DNA of 64,000 nt, taken from contig NZ_GL882637.1 of the NCBI RefSeq assembly GCF_000195635.1, positions 28,818 through 92,817 of the forward strand, read 5' to 3'. This document shows positions 17,864 to 26,868 of this stretch, piece by piece. A model generated the notes under the pieces. The model made no database searches. It saw only the letters and a list, made by a program, of their open reading frames with translations, and was not told the DNA's origin. This DNA is from Bacteroides fluxus YIT 12057. Its GTDB lineage: Bacteria > Bacteroidota > Bacteroidia > Bacteroidales > Bacteroidaceae. Both the position numbers and the translations under genes were made by a program. Positions within the stretch are counted from its first letter, which is position 1; the number at the start of each line of letters is the position of its first letter.

Positions 17864-19480
17864 ATGAAAAAAGTTCTATTCATTATTATATGTATGTGCG
17901 CCGTGACAGTACGGGCGCAAAAACCGAATAACGAGGCTATACGCAAGTTGCAGATGGCAGAGTTTGCCATAGCCAACTTATATGTAGATAAGGTGGACGA
18001 AAACAAACTGGTGGAAGAAGCCATCATTAAAATGCTGGCACAACTCGATCCGCATTCTACCTATAACAATGCAGAAGAGGTAAAGAAAATGAACGAGCCC
18101 CTGCAAGGTAATTTCGAGGGTATCGGCGTACAGTTCCAGATGATAGAAGATACCCTGCTCGTGATACAGCCCGTAAGCAACGGGCCGTCCGAAAAAGTGG
18201 GCATCCTTGCCGGAGACCGTATCGTGGCAGTCAACGACAGCGCCATCGCCGGAGTCAAGATGGGTACGGAGGATATCATGGCACGGCTGCGCGGCCCGAA
18301 AAACTCGGAAGTCAAACTTACCATTGTACGGCGCGGCGTGGACGACGCACTGCACTTCACCGTAAAACGTGACAAGATTCCCATCCTCAGCCTGGATGCA
18401 GCCTACATGATACAACCCAAGACAGGGTATATACGTATCAACCGTTTTGCCGCTACTACCGCCGAAGAATTTACACAGGCGTTGAAAGAGCTCCAGAAGA
18501 AAGGCATGAAAGACCTGATCCTCGACCTGCAAGGAAACGGCGGAGGCTATCTGAATGCAGCCATAGACCTTGCCAACGAGTTTCTCGGGCAGAAGGAACT
18601 GATTGTCTATACCGAAGGACGTGCCGCCCGTCGCAGCGATTTCTTCGCCAAGGGTACCGGAAACTTCAAGGAAGGACGTCTCATTGTCCTGGTAGATGAA
18701 TATTCGGCTTCTGCCAGCGAAATTGTGACCGGCGCCATACAAGACTGGGACAGAGGAGTCGTGGTAGGACGCCGTACTTTCGGAAAAGGACTGGTACAAC
18801 GTCCCATCGATTTGCCGGACGGTTCCATGATACGCCTGACCATAGCGCGCTACTATACTCCTGCCGGACGTTGCATCCAGAAGCCCTACGACAACACCGC
18901 CAATCTTGACGGTAGAGTGAAAGGCGGAGACAGCCAGGAAAAATACAACCAGGAACTGATAGACCGCTTCAACCATGGAGAAATGATCCATGCGGACAGC
19001 ATTCACTTTGCCGACTCCCTGAAAGTGCAGACCAAACGCCTGGCACGCACCGTTTACGGTGGAGGCGGCATTATGCCGGATTTCTTTGTCCCGATAGATA
19101 CCGCCCAATACACAGACTATCACCGGAACCTTGTAGCCAAGGGCGTAGTCATCAAGGCAACAACCGGTTATATCGAAAAACACCGGAAAGAATTGCAGAA
19201 CAGATACAAAAAGTTCGAAGCTTTCAACGACAAGTTTGAGATAGACGATGACTTCCTTGCCGAAATCCGTGCCCTTGCGGACAAAGAGAAAATCAAATTC
19301 AACGAAAAGCAATATAACCAATCGCTGCCGCTGATCAAGACACAACTCAAAGCCCTGATCGCCCGTGACCTATGGGACATGGATGAGTACTTCCAAGTGA
19401 TGAACGCCACAAACAACAGCGTGCAGCAGGCTTTGAAGGTGTTGAATGAAGATATCTACAGCACTATGATCCGACAGTAA
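17864..19480 (+). CDS. S41 family C-terminal processing peptidase
   Basis: This periplasmic serine protease of the CtpA/Prc type has 538 residues with a signal peptide (MKKVLFIIICMCAVTVRAQ). Next come an N-terminal helical part, a PDZ domain (about residues 85-165, NGPSEKVGILAGDRIVAVND), and the catalytic core with LDLQGNGGGYLNAA, the nucleophile in YSASASEIVTGA near residue 285 and the general base Lys in RRTFGKGLVQ near 310. The C-terminal 130 residues are helical and charged. It is the last gene of the parE-coaD operon, and a strong hairpin follows. The substrate is unknown; family members trim envelope proteins. Confidence 0.94.
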   Translation: MKKVLFIIICMCAVTVRAQKPNNEAIRKLQMAEFAIANLYVDKVDENKLVEEAIIKMLAQLDPHSTYNNAEEVKKMNEPLQGNFEGIGVQFQMIEDTLLVIQPVSNGPSEKVGILAGDRIVAVNDSAIAGVKMGTEDIMARLRGPKNSEVKLTIVRRGVDDALHFTVKRDKIPILSLDAAYMIQPKTGYIRINRFAATTAEEFTQALKELQKKGMKDLILDLQGNGGGYLNAAIDLANEFLGQKELIVYTEGRAARRSDFFAKGTGNFKEGRLIVLVDEYSASASEIVTGAIQDWDRGVVVGRRTFGKGLVQRPIDLPDGSMIRLTIARYYTPAGRCIQKPYDNTANLDGRVKGGDSQEKYNQELIDRFNHGEMIHADSIHFADSLKVQTKRLARTVYGGGGIMPDFFVPIDTAQYTDYHRNLVAKGVVIKATTGYIEKHRKELQNRYKKFEAFNDKFEIDDDFLAEIRALADKEKIKFNEKQYNQSLPLIKTQLKALIARDLWDMDEYFQVMNATNNSVQQALKVLNEDIYSTMIRQ

Positions 19481-19520
19481 TCGGAAGAGCGTCAAAAGTA
19501 TATGGATACTTTCATTTTTC

Positions 19521-19570
19521 AGGCGCGGATTTCATGGATTAGGTAAACAAAATCCATGAGATCCGCGCCT
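19521..19570. terminator. Bidirectional terminator between ctp and the PAP2 gene
   Basis: Arms 19521-19540 and 19551-19570 are 20-bp inverted repeats with one mismatch (G-U in RNA) and a 10-nt loop. T runs flank both sides, as expected between convergent genes. Confidence 0.75.
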
Positions 19571-19574
19571 AAAA

Positions 19575-20177
19575 TCAATCTCCGAACAGCCATTTGTTCA
19601 GCCAGCGGTTCACGTAGATATTAAGGACGGCGCATCCTGCACCGATGGCAGCACCCGCCAATACATCCGACGGATAATGCACCCCCTCGTTCATGCGTGA
19701 TACCCCTACTGAACAAGCCCACAGGGCAGAGGGGGCAATGACATACCATTTGGGATATTTCACACTCAAGGAAGTGGCAAGTGCAAAAGCCGTTGCCGTA
19801 TGCCCGGAAGGAAACGACGGACTGCTTTCACGGCTATACGGATGTATCCTGTCAGGATATTTATCGTATGGCCGTTCACGGTCCACCAAATATTTCATGC
19901 CGTATGTCACCACAAACGCACCTGCCACACTGGTACCCACATATACGGCGTCCTTCAACAAGTCTTTGTCATGCCTGATCCACGCAGCTACCGCCATCGC
20001 CACCGGCACGCCGACAGCAACGTAGGGCTCCGAACGGGAAATCACCTTATTATAATTGCGAATAAACTTACCGTCCCAACTATTTATTTGATGTACAGTA
20101 TTGACATCCCAATTCTGTGCTGATAAATTTGATACAACAAGGAAAACAAGATATACAAAAAAAATACTCCTTTTCAT
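19575..20177 (-). CDS. PAP2-family membrane phosphatase
   Basis: This type 2 phosphatidic-acid-phosphatase-like enzyme is probably active on lipid or undecaprenyl phosphates at the periplasmic face. It has 200 residues with an N-terminal signal or anchor (MKRSIFFVYLVFLVVSNLSAQ). The three phosphatase motifs are complete: KYLVDRERPYDKYPD near residue 95, PSFPSGHTATA near 115, and SRMNEGVHYPSDVLAG near 160 (catalytic His and Asp). It is transcribed alone, divergent from the AraC gene; a CAAAGATA (-7 on the minus strand) is at 20201-20208. Confidence 0.92.
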   Translation of the reverse strand: MKRSIFFVYLVFLVVSNLSAQNWDVNTVHQINSWDGKFIRNYNKVISRSEPYVAVGVPVAMAVAAWIRHDKDLLKDAVYVGTSVAGAFVVTYGMKYLVDRERPYDKYPDRIHPYSRESSPSFPSGHTATAFALATSLSVKYPKWYVIAPSALWACSVGVSRMNEGVHYPSDVLAGAAIGAGCAVLNIYVNRWLNKWLFGD

Positions 20178-20282
20178 AAAATCTTCGTATTAAGTGATTG
20201 CAAAGATAGCCCAAATAGTAATAGTATTCACAAAAAAATTCTATCTTTGTTCCCGTATTTATAATAATCCGCCTATCATTTC

Positions 20283-21203
20283 ATGACAATGGATACTTGT
20301 TGCACCCGGCAAATCAATTGTACTACATGTCCCAAAATCTCAGAAGGAGTGTTGGTGTATAACCAATTCTCGCAAGGGCAATATTTCCCTGCCGAAAAAT
20401 GCACACAGAACTGCATGATCTTCATGCTGAAAGGTGACCTGCTCATAAACAGCGCAGAGTATCCGGGAACCACTCTGCACAGCAACCAGATCATACTGCA
20501 AGCCATCGGCTCCACAATGGAACTGCTGGCCCTTACCGATGTGGAATACATTGTTTACCGGTTCACCGAGCTCCCCGCGCTTTGCGAGGAGCGCTATAAG
20601 GAAATACTCAACCGTTCCGAAGCCCCCTTGACCTACACTCCCCTGACAGCTATTCCAAAGCTGAAATATCTGCTGAAAGACCTTGCCGAGTATCTGAGGG
20701 AACAGTCTCCGGCCTGCGGCAAATACATCGACATCAAATGCCAGGAGCTGGTTTACATTCTCACATGCTATTATCCGTTGCCCCAGATCAGTACATTCTT
20801 CTACCCCATCAGTACCTATACCGAAAGTTTCCATTATTTCGTCATGCAGAATTATGACAAAGTAAAGAATGTGGAGGAGTTTGCCCACCTTGGAGGATAT
20901 ACGACGACCACCTTCCGGCGACTGTTTAAAAACATGTATAACGTACCGGTATATGAATGGATTCTGGACAAGAAACGTGAAGGTATCCTGAACGACCTGC
21001 AACATACCAAACAACGCATATCCGCCATCAGCGCCCGCTATGGCTTCGACTCCCTGTCCCACTTCGCACACTTCTGCAAAGACTCTTTCGGGGATACGCC
21101 CCGTTCTCTGCGTAAACGCTCCGCCAATGGAGAAAGGATCACCATCATCTGCAAAGAGAAGGCCGGAGAGGACAACAGCGGCACAAAACCTGCTGATCTG
21201 TAA
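20283..21203 (+). CDS. AraC-family transcriptional regulator
   Basis: This DNA-binding regulator has 306 residues. The first 20 residues hold four cysteines (CC near 6-7, C near 13, C near 16) within MDTCCTRQINCTTCPK. A cupin-like sensor part follows (QGQYFPAEKCTQNCMIFMLKGDLLI). The C-terminal AraC domain has two helix-turn-helix units: FAHLGGYTTTTFRRLFKNMYN and ISAISARYGFDSLSHFAHFCKDSFGDTP, residues about 200-290. A TATCTTTG box at 20242-20249 serves as its promoter. It lies upstream of frdCAB in the same direction, separated by a 263-base gap with repeats, so it is probably a separate unit; its targets are unknown. Start at 20289 is an alternative. Confidence 0.9.
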   Translation: MTMDTCCTRQINCTTCPKISEGVLVYNQFSQGQYFPAEKCTQNCMIFMLKGDLLINSAEYPGTTLHSNQIILQAIGSTMELLALTDVEYIVYRFTELPALCEERYKEILNRSEAPLTYTPLTAIPKLKYLLKDLAEYLREQSPACGKYIDIKCQELVYILTCYYPLPQISTFFYPISTYTESFHYFVMQNYDKVKNVEEFAHLGGYTTTTFRRLFKNMYNVPVYEWILDKKREGILNDLQHTKQRISAISARYGFDSLSHFAHFCKDSFGDTPRSLRKRSANGERITIICKEKAGEDNSGTKPADL

Positions 21204-21204
21204 T

Positions 21205-21324
21205 ATCTATATCCCTGACTTACGGGATATATAGATGCAACATACGGGATCTATAGATACAACGTGTCAGGAATATAGATGTGACAAGTCGGGCATATAG
21301 ATACGACAAGTCAAATATATAGAT
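21205..21324. repeat. 22-bp-phased TATAGAT repeat block
   Basis: TATAGAT occurs at 21230, 21252, 21274, 21296 and 21318, exactly 22 bp apart each time, with an inverted copy (ATCTATA) at 21205. Between the cores, words such as GACAAGTC and RCAAC recur with variation. It fills the gap after the AraC gene and ends about 65 bp before the frd promoter. Confidence 0.9.
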
Positions 21325-21388
21325 ACAATCCCCCGGACTTATTACGGAATTATTTCTTTAATTCCTTGTTTAATCAATGGATTTCCCC

Positions 21389-21396
21389 TATTTTTG
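21389..21396 (+). promoter_or_regulatory. -7 box of the frdCAB operon
   Basis: TATTTTTG matches TAnnTTTG, with CTTG 19 nt upstream as a weak -33. It implies a 5' leader of about 60 nt. Confidence 0.5.
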
Positions 21397-21466
21397 CGAA
21401 ACATTTACATAAGTGTCTTTGTAGAAAATATTTTCTAACTATTAAATAATTTAAATTCAATCATTT

Positions 21467-22171
21467 ATGTGGTTAAGTAATTCATCTGTAGGAAGGAAAG
21501 TGGTGATGAGTATTACCGGTATCGCCCTTGTCCTGTTTCTGACATTTCACATGGCGATGAACCTTGTTGCATTAATCTCCGCCGAGGGATACAACATGGT
21601 TTGTGAGTTCCTGGGAGCAAACTGGTATGCATTGGTGGCAACGGCAGGTCTGGCTGCCTTGTTTATCATCCATATCATCTACGCTTTCTGGTTGACTATG
21701 CAAAACCGCAAGGCACGCGGTAACGAGCGTTATGCCGTAGTAGAAAAACCGAAAACCGTAGAATGGGCTTCCCAAAACATGCTCGTATTGGGTATCATCG
21801 TAATCGTAGGCTTAGGTCTGCACCTGGTAAACTTCTGGTCCAAGATGCAGCTCCCCGAGTTGATGCACAACATGGGTGCACATGCCGACACGCTGACTCT
21901 GGCTTATGCAGCCAACGGTGTCTATCACATCCAGAACACTTTCTCCAACCCGGTATTTGTAGTGCTTTACCTCATCTGGCTGGGCGCGCTGTGGTTCCAC
22001 CTGACTCACGGTTTCTGGAGCTCCATGCAGTCTCTGGGCTGGAACAACAAAGTATGGATTAACCGTTGGAAATGTATTTCCGGCATCTACTCCACTATCG
22101 TTGTTGTATGCTTCGCTCTGGTAGTTGTCGTATTCTTCATCAAATCACTGATGTGCGGCGGCGCTTGCTAA
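21467..22171 (+). CDS. frdC: Fumarate reductase/succinate dehydrogenase cytochrome b subunit
   Basis: This membrane anchor of complex II carries electrons from quinol through heme to the catalytic subunits; in Bacteroides it works in fumarate respiration. It has 234 residues and five membrane helices (for example RKVVMSITGIALVLFLTFHMAMNL at residues 8-31). Heme-ligand candidates are His in FHMAMN, IIHIIYAFW and FHLTHGFW. The single five-helix subunit is the type-B arrangement. The flavoprotein gene follows 37 nt downstream. Confidence 0.95.
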   Translation: MWLSNSSVGRKVVMSITGIALVLFLTFHMAMNLVALISAEGYNMVCEFLGANWYALVATAGLAALFIIHIIYAFWLTMQNRKARGNERYAVVEKPKTVEWASQNMLVLGIIVIVGLGLHLVNFWSKMQLPELMHNMGAHADTLTLAYAANGVYHIQNTFSNPVFVVLYLIWLGALWFHLTHGFWSSMQSLGWNNKVWINRWKCISGIYSTIVVVCFALVVVVFFIKSLMCGGAC

Positions 22172-22208
22172 GAAAGTAAATTGTAAATGATTAAATTGTA
22201 ATAGCATT

Positions 22209-24155
22209 ATGACTAAGATAGATTCTAAAATACCGGAAGGACCGGTAGCTGAGAAATGGACCAATTATAAAGCTCACCAAAAATTAGTGAACCCTGCCAA
22301 CAAACGCCGTCTGGACATCATCGTAGTAGGAACCGGACTTGCCGGTGCCAGTGCTGCCGCTTCCCTCGGTGAAATGGGTTTCAGAGTATTCAACTTCTGC
22401 ATCCAGGATTCTCCGCGCCGTGCACACTCTATCGCTGCACAGGGCGGTATCAATGCTGCAAAGAATTACCAAAACGACGGTGACTCCGTTTACCGTCTGT
22501 TCTACGATACAGTAAAGGGCGGTGACTACCGTGCCCGCGAGGCCAACGTTTACCGTCTGGCTGAAGTATCCAACAATATCATCGACCAATGCGTTGCACA
22601 AGGCGTTCCTTTCGCCCGCGAATACGGCGGTACGCTGGACAACCGTTCTTTCGGTGGCGCACAGGTATCCCGTACTTTCTACGCTAAAGGCCAGACCGGA
22701 CAGCAGCTGCTGCTGGGCGCATACTCTGCATTGAGCCGCCAGGTGAACGTAGGTACCGTGAAACTATATACCCGCTATGAGATGGAAGACGTTGTCCTCA
22801 TTGACGGACGCGCCCGCGGTATCATTGCAAAGAACCTCGTTACCGGTAAATTGGAACGTTTTGCCGCCCATGCAGTAGTTATCGCTACCGGAGGTTACGG
22901 CAACGCCTACTTCCTTTCTACCAACGCCATGGCATGTAACTGCTCTGCAGCAATGGCTTGCTACCGTAAAGGTGCGTGGTTTGCCAACCCGGCTTACGTG
23001 CAGATTCACCCCACTTGTATTCCGGTTCACGGTGACAAGCAGTCCAAGTTGACTTTGATGTCCGAATCTCTGCGCAACGACGGACGTATCTGGGTTCCGA
23101 AGAAGCTGGAAGACGCCAAGAAACTGCAAGAAGGTACACTGCAAGGAAAAGACATTCCCGAAGAAGACCGCGACTACTATCTGGAACGCCGCTATCCGGC
23201 ATTCGGTAACCTCGTTCCGCGTGACGTTGCCAGCCGTGCCGCCAAAGAACGTTGCGACAAAGGCTATGGCGTGAACAACACAGGCCTTGCCGTATTCCTT
23301 GACTTCAGCGATGCCATCAACCGCTTAGGTGTCGACGTGGTGCGTCAGCGTTACGGCAACCTCTTCGACATGTATGAAGAAATCACCGACGTGAACCCCG
23401 AACACAACCCGATGATGATTTATCCGGCTATCCACTACACCATGGGTGGTATCTGGGTTGACTACGAACTGATGACCTCCGTCAAGGGTCTGTTCGCTAT
23501 CGGTGAATGCAACTTCTCCGACCACGGTGCAAACCGCCTCGGCGCTTCCGCACTGATGCAAGGTTTGGCCGACGGTTACTTCGTATTGCCCTATACTATC
23601 CAGAACTATCTGGCCGACCAGATTACCGTTCCCCGCTTCTCTACCGACCTGCCTGAATTTGCTGCTGCAGAAAAGGCTATCCAGGACAAGATTGACTGGA
23701 TGATGAACATCAAGGGTAAAAAGTCCGTTGACTCCATCCACAAAGAGCTGGGTCATGTAATGTGGGAATATGTAGGTATGGGACGTACCGCAGAAGGTCT
23801 GAAAGAAGGCTTGAAGAGACTGAAAGAAATCCGTAAAGAGTTCGAAAAAGAACTGTTCATCCCCGGTGAAAAAGAAGGCATGAACGTAGAGCTTGACAAA
23901 GCTATCCGTCTGTACGACTTTATCATAATGGGCGAGCTTGTTGCTTACGACGCCTTGAACCGCAACGAAAGCTGCGGTGGCCACTTCCGTGAAGAATACC
24001 AGACTGAAGAAGGCGAAGCCAAGCGTGACGACGAGAACTACTTCTACGTTGCTTGCTGGGAATACCAAGGCTCTGATGAAAAAGAACCGGTATTGCTGAA
24101 AGAACCTTTGGTTTACGAAGCGATCAAAGTACAGACTCGTAACTATAAGAGCTAA
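22209..24155 (+). CDS. frdA: Fumarate reductase flavoprotein subunit
   Basis: This catalytic subunit reduces fumarate to succinate (or the reverse) at a covalently bound FAD on the cytoplasmic side. It has 648 residues. The FAD-binding loop is [20 protein letters not shown] near residue 36, the FAD-linking His lies in [18 protein letters not shown] near residue 78, and [15 protein letters not shown] and the [19 protein letters not shown] block form the active-site half. The helical C-terminal domain has the expected [21 protein letters not shown] segment. It is part of frdCAB, and its length is normal. Confidence 0.97.
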   Translation: MTKIDSKIPEGPVAEKWTNYKAHQKLVNPANKRRLDIIVVGTGLAGASAAASLGEMGFRVFNFCIQDSPRRAHSIAAQGGINAAKNYQNDGDSVYRLFYDTVKGGDYRAREANVYRLAEVSNNIIDQCVAQGVPFAREYGGTLDNRSFGGAQVSRTFYAKGQTGQQLLLGAYSALSRQVNVGTVKLYTRYEMEDVVLIDGRARGIIAKNLVTGKLERFAAHAVVIATGGYGNAYFLSTNAMACNCSAAMACYRKGAWFANPAYVQIHPTCIPVHGDKQSKLTLMSESLRNDGRIWVPKKLEDAKKLQEGTLQGKDIPEEDRDYYLERRYPAFGNLVPRDVASRAAKERCDKGYGVNNTGLAVFLDFSDAINRLGVDVVRQRYGNLFDMYEEITDVNPEHNPMMIYPAIHYTMGGIWVDYELMTSVKGLFAIGECNFSDHGANRLGASALMQGLADGYFVLPYTIQNYLADQITVPRFSTDLPEFAAAEKAIQDKIDWMMNIKGKKSVDSIHKELGHVMWEYVGMGRTAEGLKEGLKRLKEIRKEFEKELFIPGEKEGMNVELDKAIRLYDFIIMGELVAYDALNRNESCGGHFREEYQTEEGEAKRDDENYFYVACWEYQGSDEKEPVLLKEPLVYEAIKVQTRNYKS

Positions 24156-24234
24156 GTAAGTTAGTTATTATTAACCCGCTATGAGCAGGAGTTCCCGTAA
24201 CTCGCTGCTTGTAGCCCATAACAGTTCTAAAACA

Positions 24235-24990
24235 ATGGATAAAAATATATCATTTACGCTCAAGGTATGGCGCCAGAAGGGTCCGAAAGCAAAAGGCGCT
24301 TTTGAAACATACCAAATGAAAGATATTCCGGGCGATACTTCATTCCTCGAAATGCTGGATATTCTGAACGAACAACTCATCAGCGAGGGCAAGGAGCCGG
24401 TTGTGTTTGACCATGACTGCCGCGAAGGTATCTGCGGTATGTGCTCTCTTTACATCAACGGTCATCCGCACGGTCCTGCAACAGGTGCCACTACCTGTCA
24501 GATTTATATGCGCCGTTTCAACGACGGTGACACTATCACTGTTGAGCCATGGCGTTCTGCCGGCTTCCCGGTAATCAAGGACTTGATGGTGGATCGTACC
24601 GCTTTCGACAAGATCATGCAGGCCGGCGGTTACGTCAGCGTACGCACGGGAGCTCCCCAGGATGCCAACGCGATCTTGATTCCGAAGCCCATTGCCGATG
24701 AAGCTATGGATGCCGCTTCCTGTATCGGTTGCGGTGCTTGTGTAGCTGCTTGTAAGAATGGTTCGGCCATGCTGTTCGTTTCCGCTAAAGTCAGCCAGCT
24801 GAATCTGCTGCCCCAAGGCAAGCCGGAAGCGTTACGCCGTGCAAAAGCCATGTTGAGCAAGATGGATGAGCTGGGATTCGGTAACTGTACAAACACTCGT
24901 GCTTGTGAGGCAGAATGTCCGAAGAACGTTTCTATCAGCAACATTGCCCGCTTGAACCGTGACTTCATCATTGCGAAGTTGAAAGACTGA
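24235..24990 (+). CDS. frdB: Fumarate reductase iron-sulfur subunit
   Basis: This electron-transfer subunit of complex II has 251 residues. I chose ATG 24235 ([16 protein letters not shown]) because family alignment begins here; the upstream in-frame start at 24181 adds 18 residues without family features. An N-terminal 2Fe-2S domain has [15 protein letters not shown] near residue 62 and CQIYMRRF near 85. The C-terminal ferredoxin-like domain has [15 protein letters not shown] near residue 163 and [16 protein letters not shown] near 220 for the remaining clusters. It is the last gene of frdCAB, and a terminator follows at 25031. Confidence 0.96.
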   Translation: MDKNISFTLKVWRQKGPKAKGAFETYQMKDIPGDTSFLEMLDILNEQLISEGKEPVVFDHDCREGICGMCSLYINGHPHGPATGATTCQIYMRRFNDGDTITVEPWRSAGFPVIKDLMVDRTAFDKIMQAGGYVSVRTGAPQDANAILIPKPIADEAMDAASCIGCGACVAACKNGSAMLFVSAKVSQLNLLPQGKPEALRRAKAMLSKMDELGFGNCTNTRACEAECPKNVSISNIARLNRDFIIAKLKD

Positions 24991-25030
24991 TCAGCACTTT
25001 CTACATTTGATTAATATCACAAAGAACTCC

Positions 25031-25062
25031 TCTTCCGGGAAACCGGCGGGGGAGTTTTTTTT
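25031..25062 (+). terminator. Terminator of the frdCAB operon
   Basis: AACTCC and GGAGTT pair around an inner CCGG-GAAA-CCGG hairpin. A run of eight T follows. Confidence 0.8.
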
Positions 25063-25190
25063 ATGAGGAAGCTTTATTATCATTTCGCCACCCATTTAAC
25101 GCATATGGAATACAAAAAGATAACTCGTGTGCGAAAACAGCAAAAAATCAGTGAAATAGTTTTAAAAGGAACGCCGTGACAGGACTGATA

Positions 25191-25222
25191 TTTGGAAGAT
25201 ACGGACAGAACCTTTACATTTG
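25191..25222 (+). promoter_or_regulatory. Promoter of the candidate small RNA
   Basis: TTTG (25191-25194) and TACATTTG (25215-25222) are 20 nt apart, a textbook Bacteroidetes -33/-7 pair. No plus-strand gene follows before the dprA gene, which runs the other way. Confidence 0.65.
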
Positions 25223-25228
25223 CAATGT

Positions 25229-25293
25229 GATTTTTTTCATAGTATTAGATTTAAGGTTAACAAAGGTTGGAGTACAGCGGTACTCCTTTTTTT
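25229..25293 (+). ncRNA. Candidate small RNA of about 65 nt
   Basis: The unit runs from the expected start near 25229 to the end of a T run at 25293. Its 3' end is a compact terminator: GGAGTAC, loop AGCG, GTACTCC, then seven T. The body contains the stretch TTTAAGGTTAACAAAGG. No start codon with a ribosome site is present. A conserved Bacteroidales RNA of the Rfam Bacteroidales-1 type has the same architecture (Bacteroidetes promoter at one end, terminator at the other), but I cannot confirm identity from sequence alone. Confidence 0.45.
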
Positions 25294-25316
25294 ATGCCTC
25301 CCAATAAGGAGTCCTT

Positions 25317-26432
25317 TTATCTTAAGTGATAGACTCCGCCCACCAACGCTTTCACCACCCCTTTCATTTCCAGTTCAAAAAGTAAGGCACTCATCCGGTT
25401 TACCGGCAGGTTGGCCTCTACCACCAGTGTATTGATGTGCAGGTCGCCCCGACAGGACAGGATATGCACCACCCCCTCTTCCTCCTCCGACAGATCCGGA
25501 AAAAGATTCCGCTGGACGGCTTCGGGTTTTTCCGCTTTTGAAACAGGCATCCATCCCATAGCGCAGACCAGATCCTCCGCAGACTGGATCAACGCCGCCT
25601 TATTGTCACGTATCAACCGGTTACAACCGATAGAAGCAGCATCCGACGCACGCCCCGGAACGGCAAAACAATCACGGTGATATCCCACCGCCAAATCAGC
25701 GGTGATGAGCGAACCTCCTTTTTCGGAAGACTCTACCACCACCGTAGCGTCACACATACCCGCCACGATGCGGTTGCGGCTGACAAAGTTGAAGCGGTCA
25801 GGATTGGTTTCGGTAAGAAATTCTGTAAGCAGGCCACCATCCGCCAACATATCGACAGCCGTCTTGCGGTGTACGAATGGATAAATACGGTCCATCCCAT
25901 GCGCCAGCACCGCCACGGTGGAAAGCCGGTTTGCCAGCGCAGCACGATGTGCGTGGATATCAATTCCATACGCCAGCCCGCTGACAACCAACACATCCGG
26001 GCAAAGCACAGCCATCTCATGCAGGAAATCGGCACAAAACTGTTTCCCGTAATCGGTGGCACGGCGAGTACCGACCATATTGATAACCCGGAGCCGGTTA
26101 AAGTCTGTATTTCCTTTGAAGAACAATACGATGGGAGCATCCTCACACTCTCGCAAACGAGAAGGATAAGCCTCATCTTTCAACGTCAGACAAGAGATAC
26201 GGTTTTTCTCCACAAATTCCATCTCCTGCCCGGCACGAAGAAAGGCGGCAGGACAATCAAGTGCAGTGACCGTGGCAGGATTGATGCCCGGAAGAATTTC
26301 AGGAAGCTCCTTACGGTTGCGGAACACCTCTACGGCACTGCCCGCCCCCTCTATCAAACGTTTCGCCCCGATATGTCCTATACCGGGGCAAAGCGTGAGG
26401 GCTATACTGCATATGCGTTCGTCACTGTTCAT
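25317..26432 (-). CDS. dprA: DNA-processing protein DprA
   Basis: This single-stranded-DNA-binding protein loads RecA during uptake of DNA. The product has 371 residues when started at 26432 (MNSDERICSIALTL); the start 30 nt upstream lies inside the preceding gene and adds no family sequence. A helical N-terminal domain precedes the Rossmann-like core with VNMVGTRRATDYG near residue 117, VVSGLAYGIDIHAHRAAL near 150, VAVLAHGMDRIYPFVHR and EKGGSLITADLAVGY. The C-terminal winged-helix domain (EEEGVVHILSCRGDLHINTL) is present. Its start overlaps the end of the thioesterase gene by 11 nt, so translation is probably coupled. Confidence 0.93.
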   Translation of the reverse strand: MNSDERICSIALTLCPGIGHIGAKRLIEGAGSAVEVFRNRKELPEILPGINPATVTALDCPAAFLRAGQEMEFVEKNRISCLTLKDEAYPSRLRECEDAPIVLFFKGNTDFNRLRVINMVGTRRATDYGKQFCADFLHEMAVLCPDVLVVSGLAYGIDIHAHRAALANRLSTVAVLAHGMDRIYPFVHRKTAVDMLADGGLLTEFLTETNPDRFNFVSRNRIVAGMCDATVVVESSEKGGSLITADLAVGYHRDCFAVPGRASDAASIGCNRLIRDNKAALIQSAEDLVCAMGWMPVSKAEKPEAVQRNLFPDLSEEEEGVVHILSCRGDLHINTLVVEANLPVNRMSALLFELEMKGVVKALVGGVYHLR

Positions 26433-26847
26433 GATTGAGGTAGGGGGCAAAGACGTTGTCAAATAACTCGCTGTCGCTCAAACGTCCGTTTACCACACAT
26501 ACCGTTTCAACCACCGACTTAATGGCTACTTTATTATCACACTTGCGGAAAATATCCTGGTAGAAAACATACTTGATGCCTTCCTTTTTCATGTACAATC
26601 TGGATACAAATTCATCGCCGCTCTTCAGAGGTGTCTTGAATGCCATGCTGATGCGTGCCACCACCGGATCCACTCCCTGTTCATGGAGCCCGGCAAAGCT
26701 GACGCCCGCGCTCAACAAGAACTCATGGCGCGTATGTTCCAGATAGTGCTGATAGTTGGCATTGTTGACAATACCCTGCAGGTCGCATTCATAATCACGC
26801 ACCTTCATCTCCAGTTCATAAATATACTTCTCCATAATGGTCTTCAT
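26422..26847 (-). CDS. Acyl-CoA thioesterase, 4HBT (YbgC-like) family
   Basis: This small cytoplasmic hotdog-fold thioesterase hydrolyses acyl-CoA or a similar thioester. It has 141 residues. The motif VRDYECDLQGIVNNANYQHYLEHTRHEFL near residues 16-44 carries the catalytic Asp/Gly/Asn pattern of the 4-hydroxybenzoyl-CoA thioesterase group (usually DxxGHVNNxxY; here DLQGIVNNANY). The region ISMAFKTPLKSGDEF is the central strand. It lies 21 nt after the U32-family gene and overlaps dprA. The physiological substrate is unknown. Start could be 12 nt downstream at the second Met. Confidence 0.88.
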   Translation of the reverse strand: MKTIMEKYIYELEMKVRDYECDLQGIVNNANYQHYLEHTRHEFLLSAGVSFAGLHEQGVDPVVARISMAFKTPLKSGDEFVSRLYMKKEGIKYVFYQDIFRKCDNKVAIKSVVETVCVVNGRLSDSELFDNVFAPYLNHEQ

Positions 26848-26868
26848 ATTGTATCATTTTCTGATAGG

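Larger units (their letters stand above)
24991..25316. other. Intergenic region with terminator and small-RNA-like unit
   Basis: This 326-base stretch has no protein gene. It contains the frd terminator (25031-25062) and then a promoter (25191-25222) followed by a second hairpin with a T run (25269-25293). The 130 bases between are AT-rich without other recognisable signals. Confidence 0.6.

Noticed and set aside
21205..21324. CRISPR array
   Set aside because: The 22-bp spacing is the whole repeat unit; there are no separate unique spacers of 30 bp or more, and no cas genes in the window.
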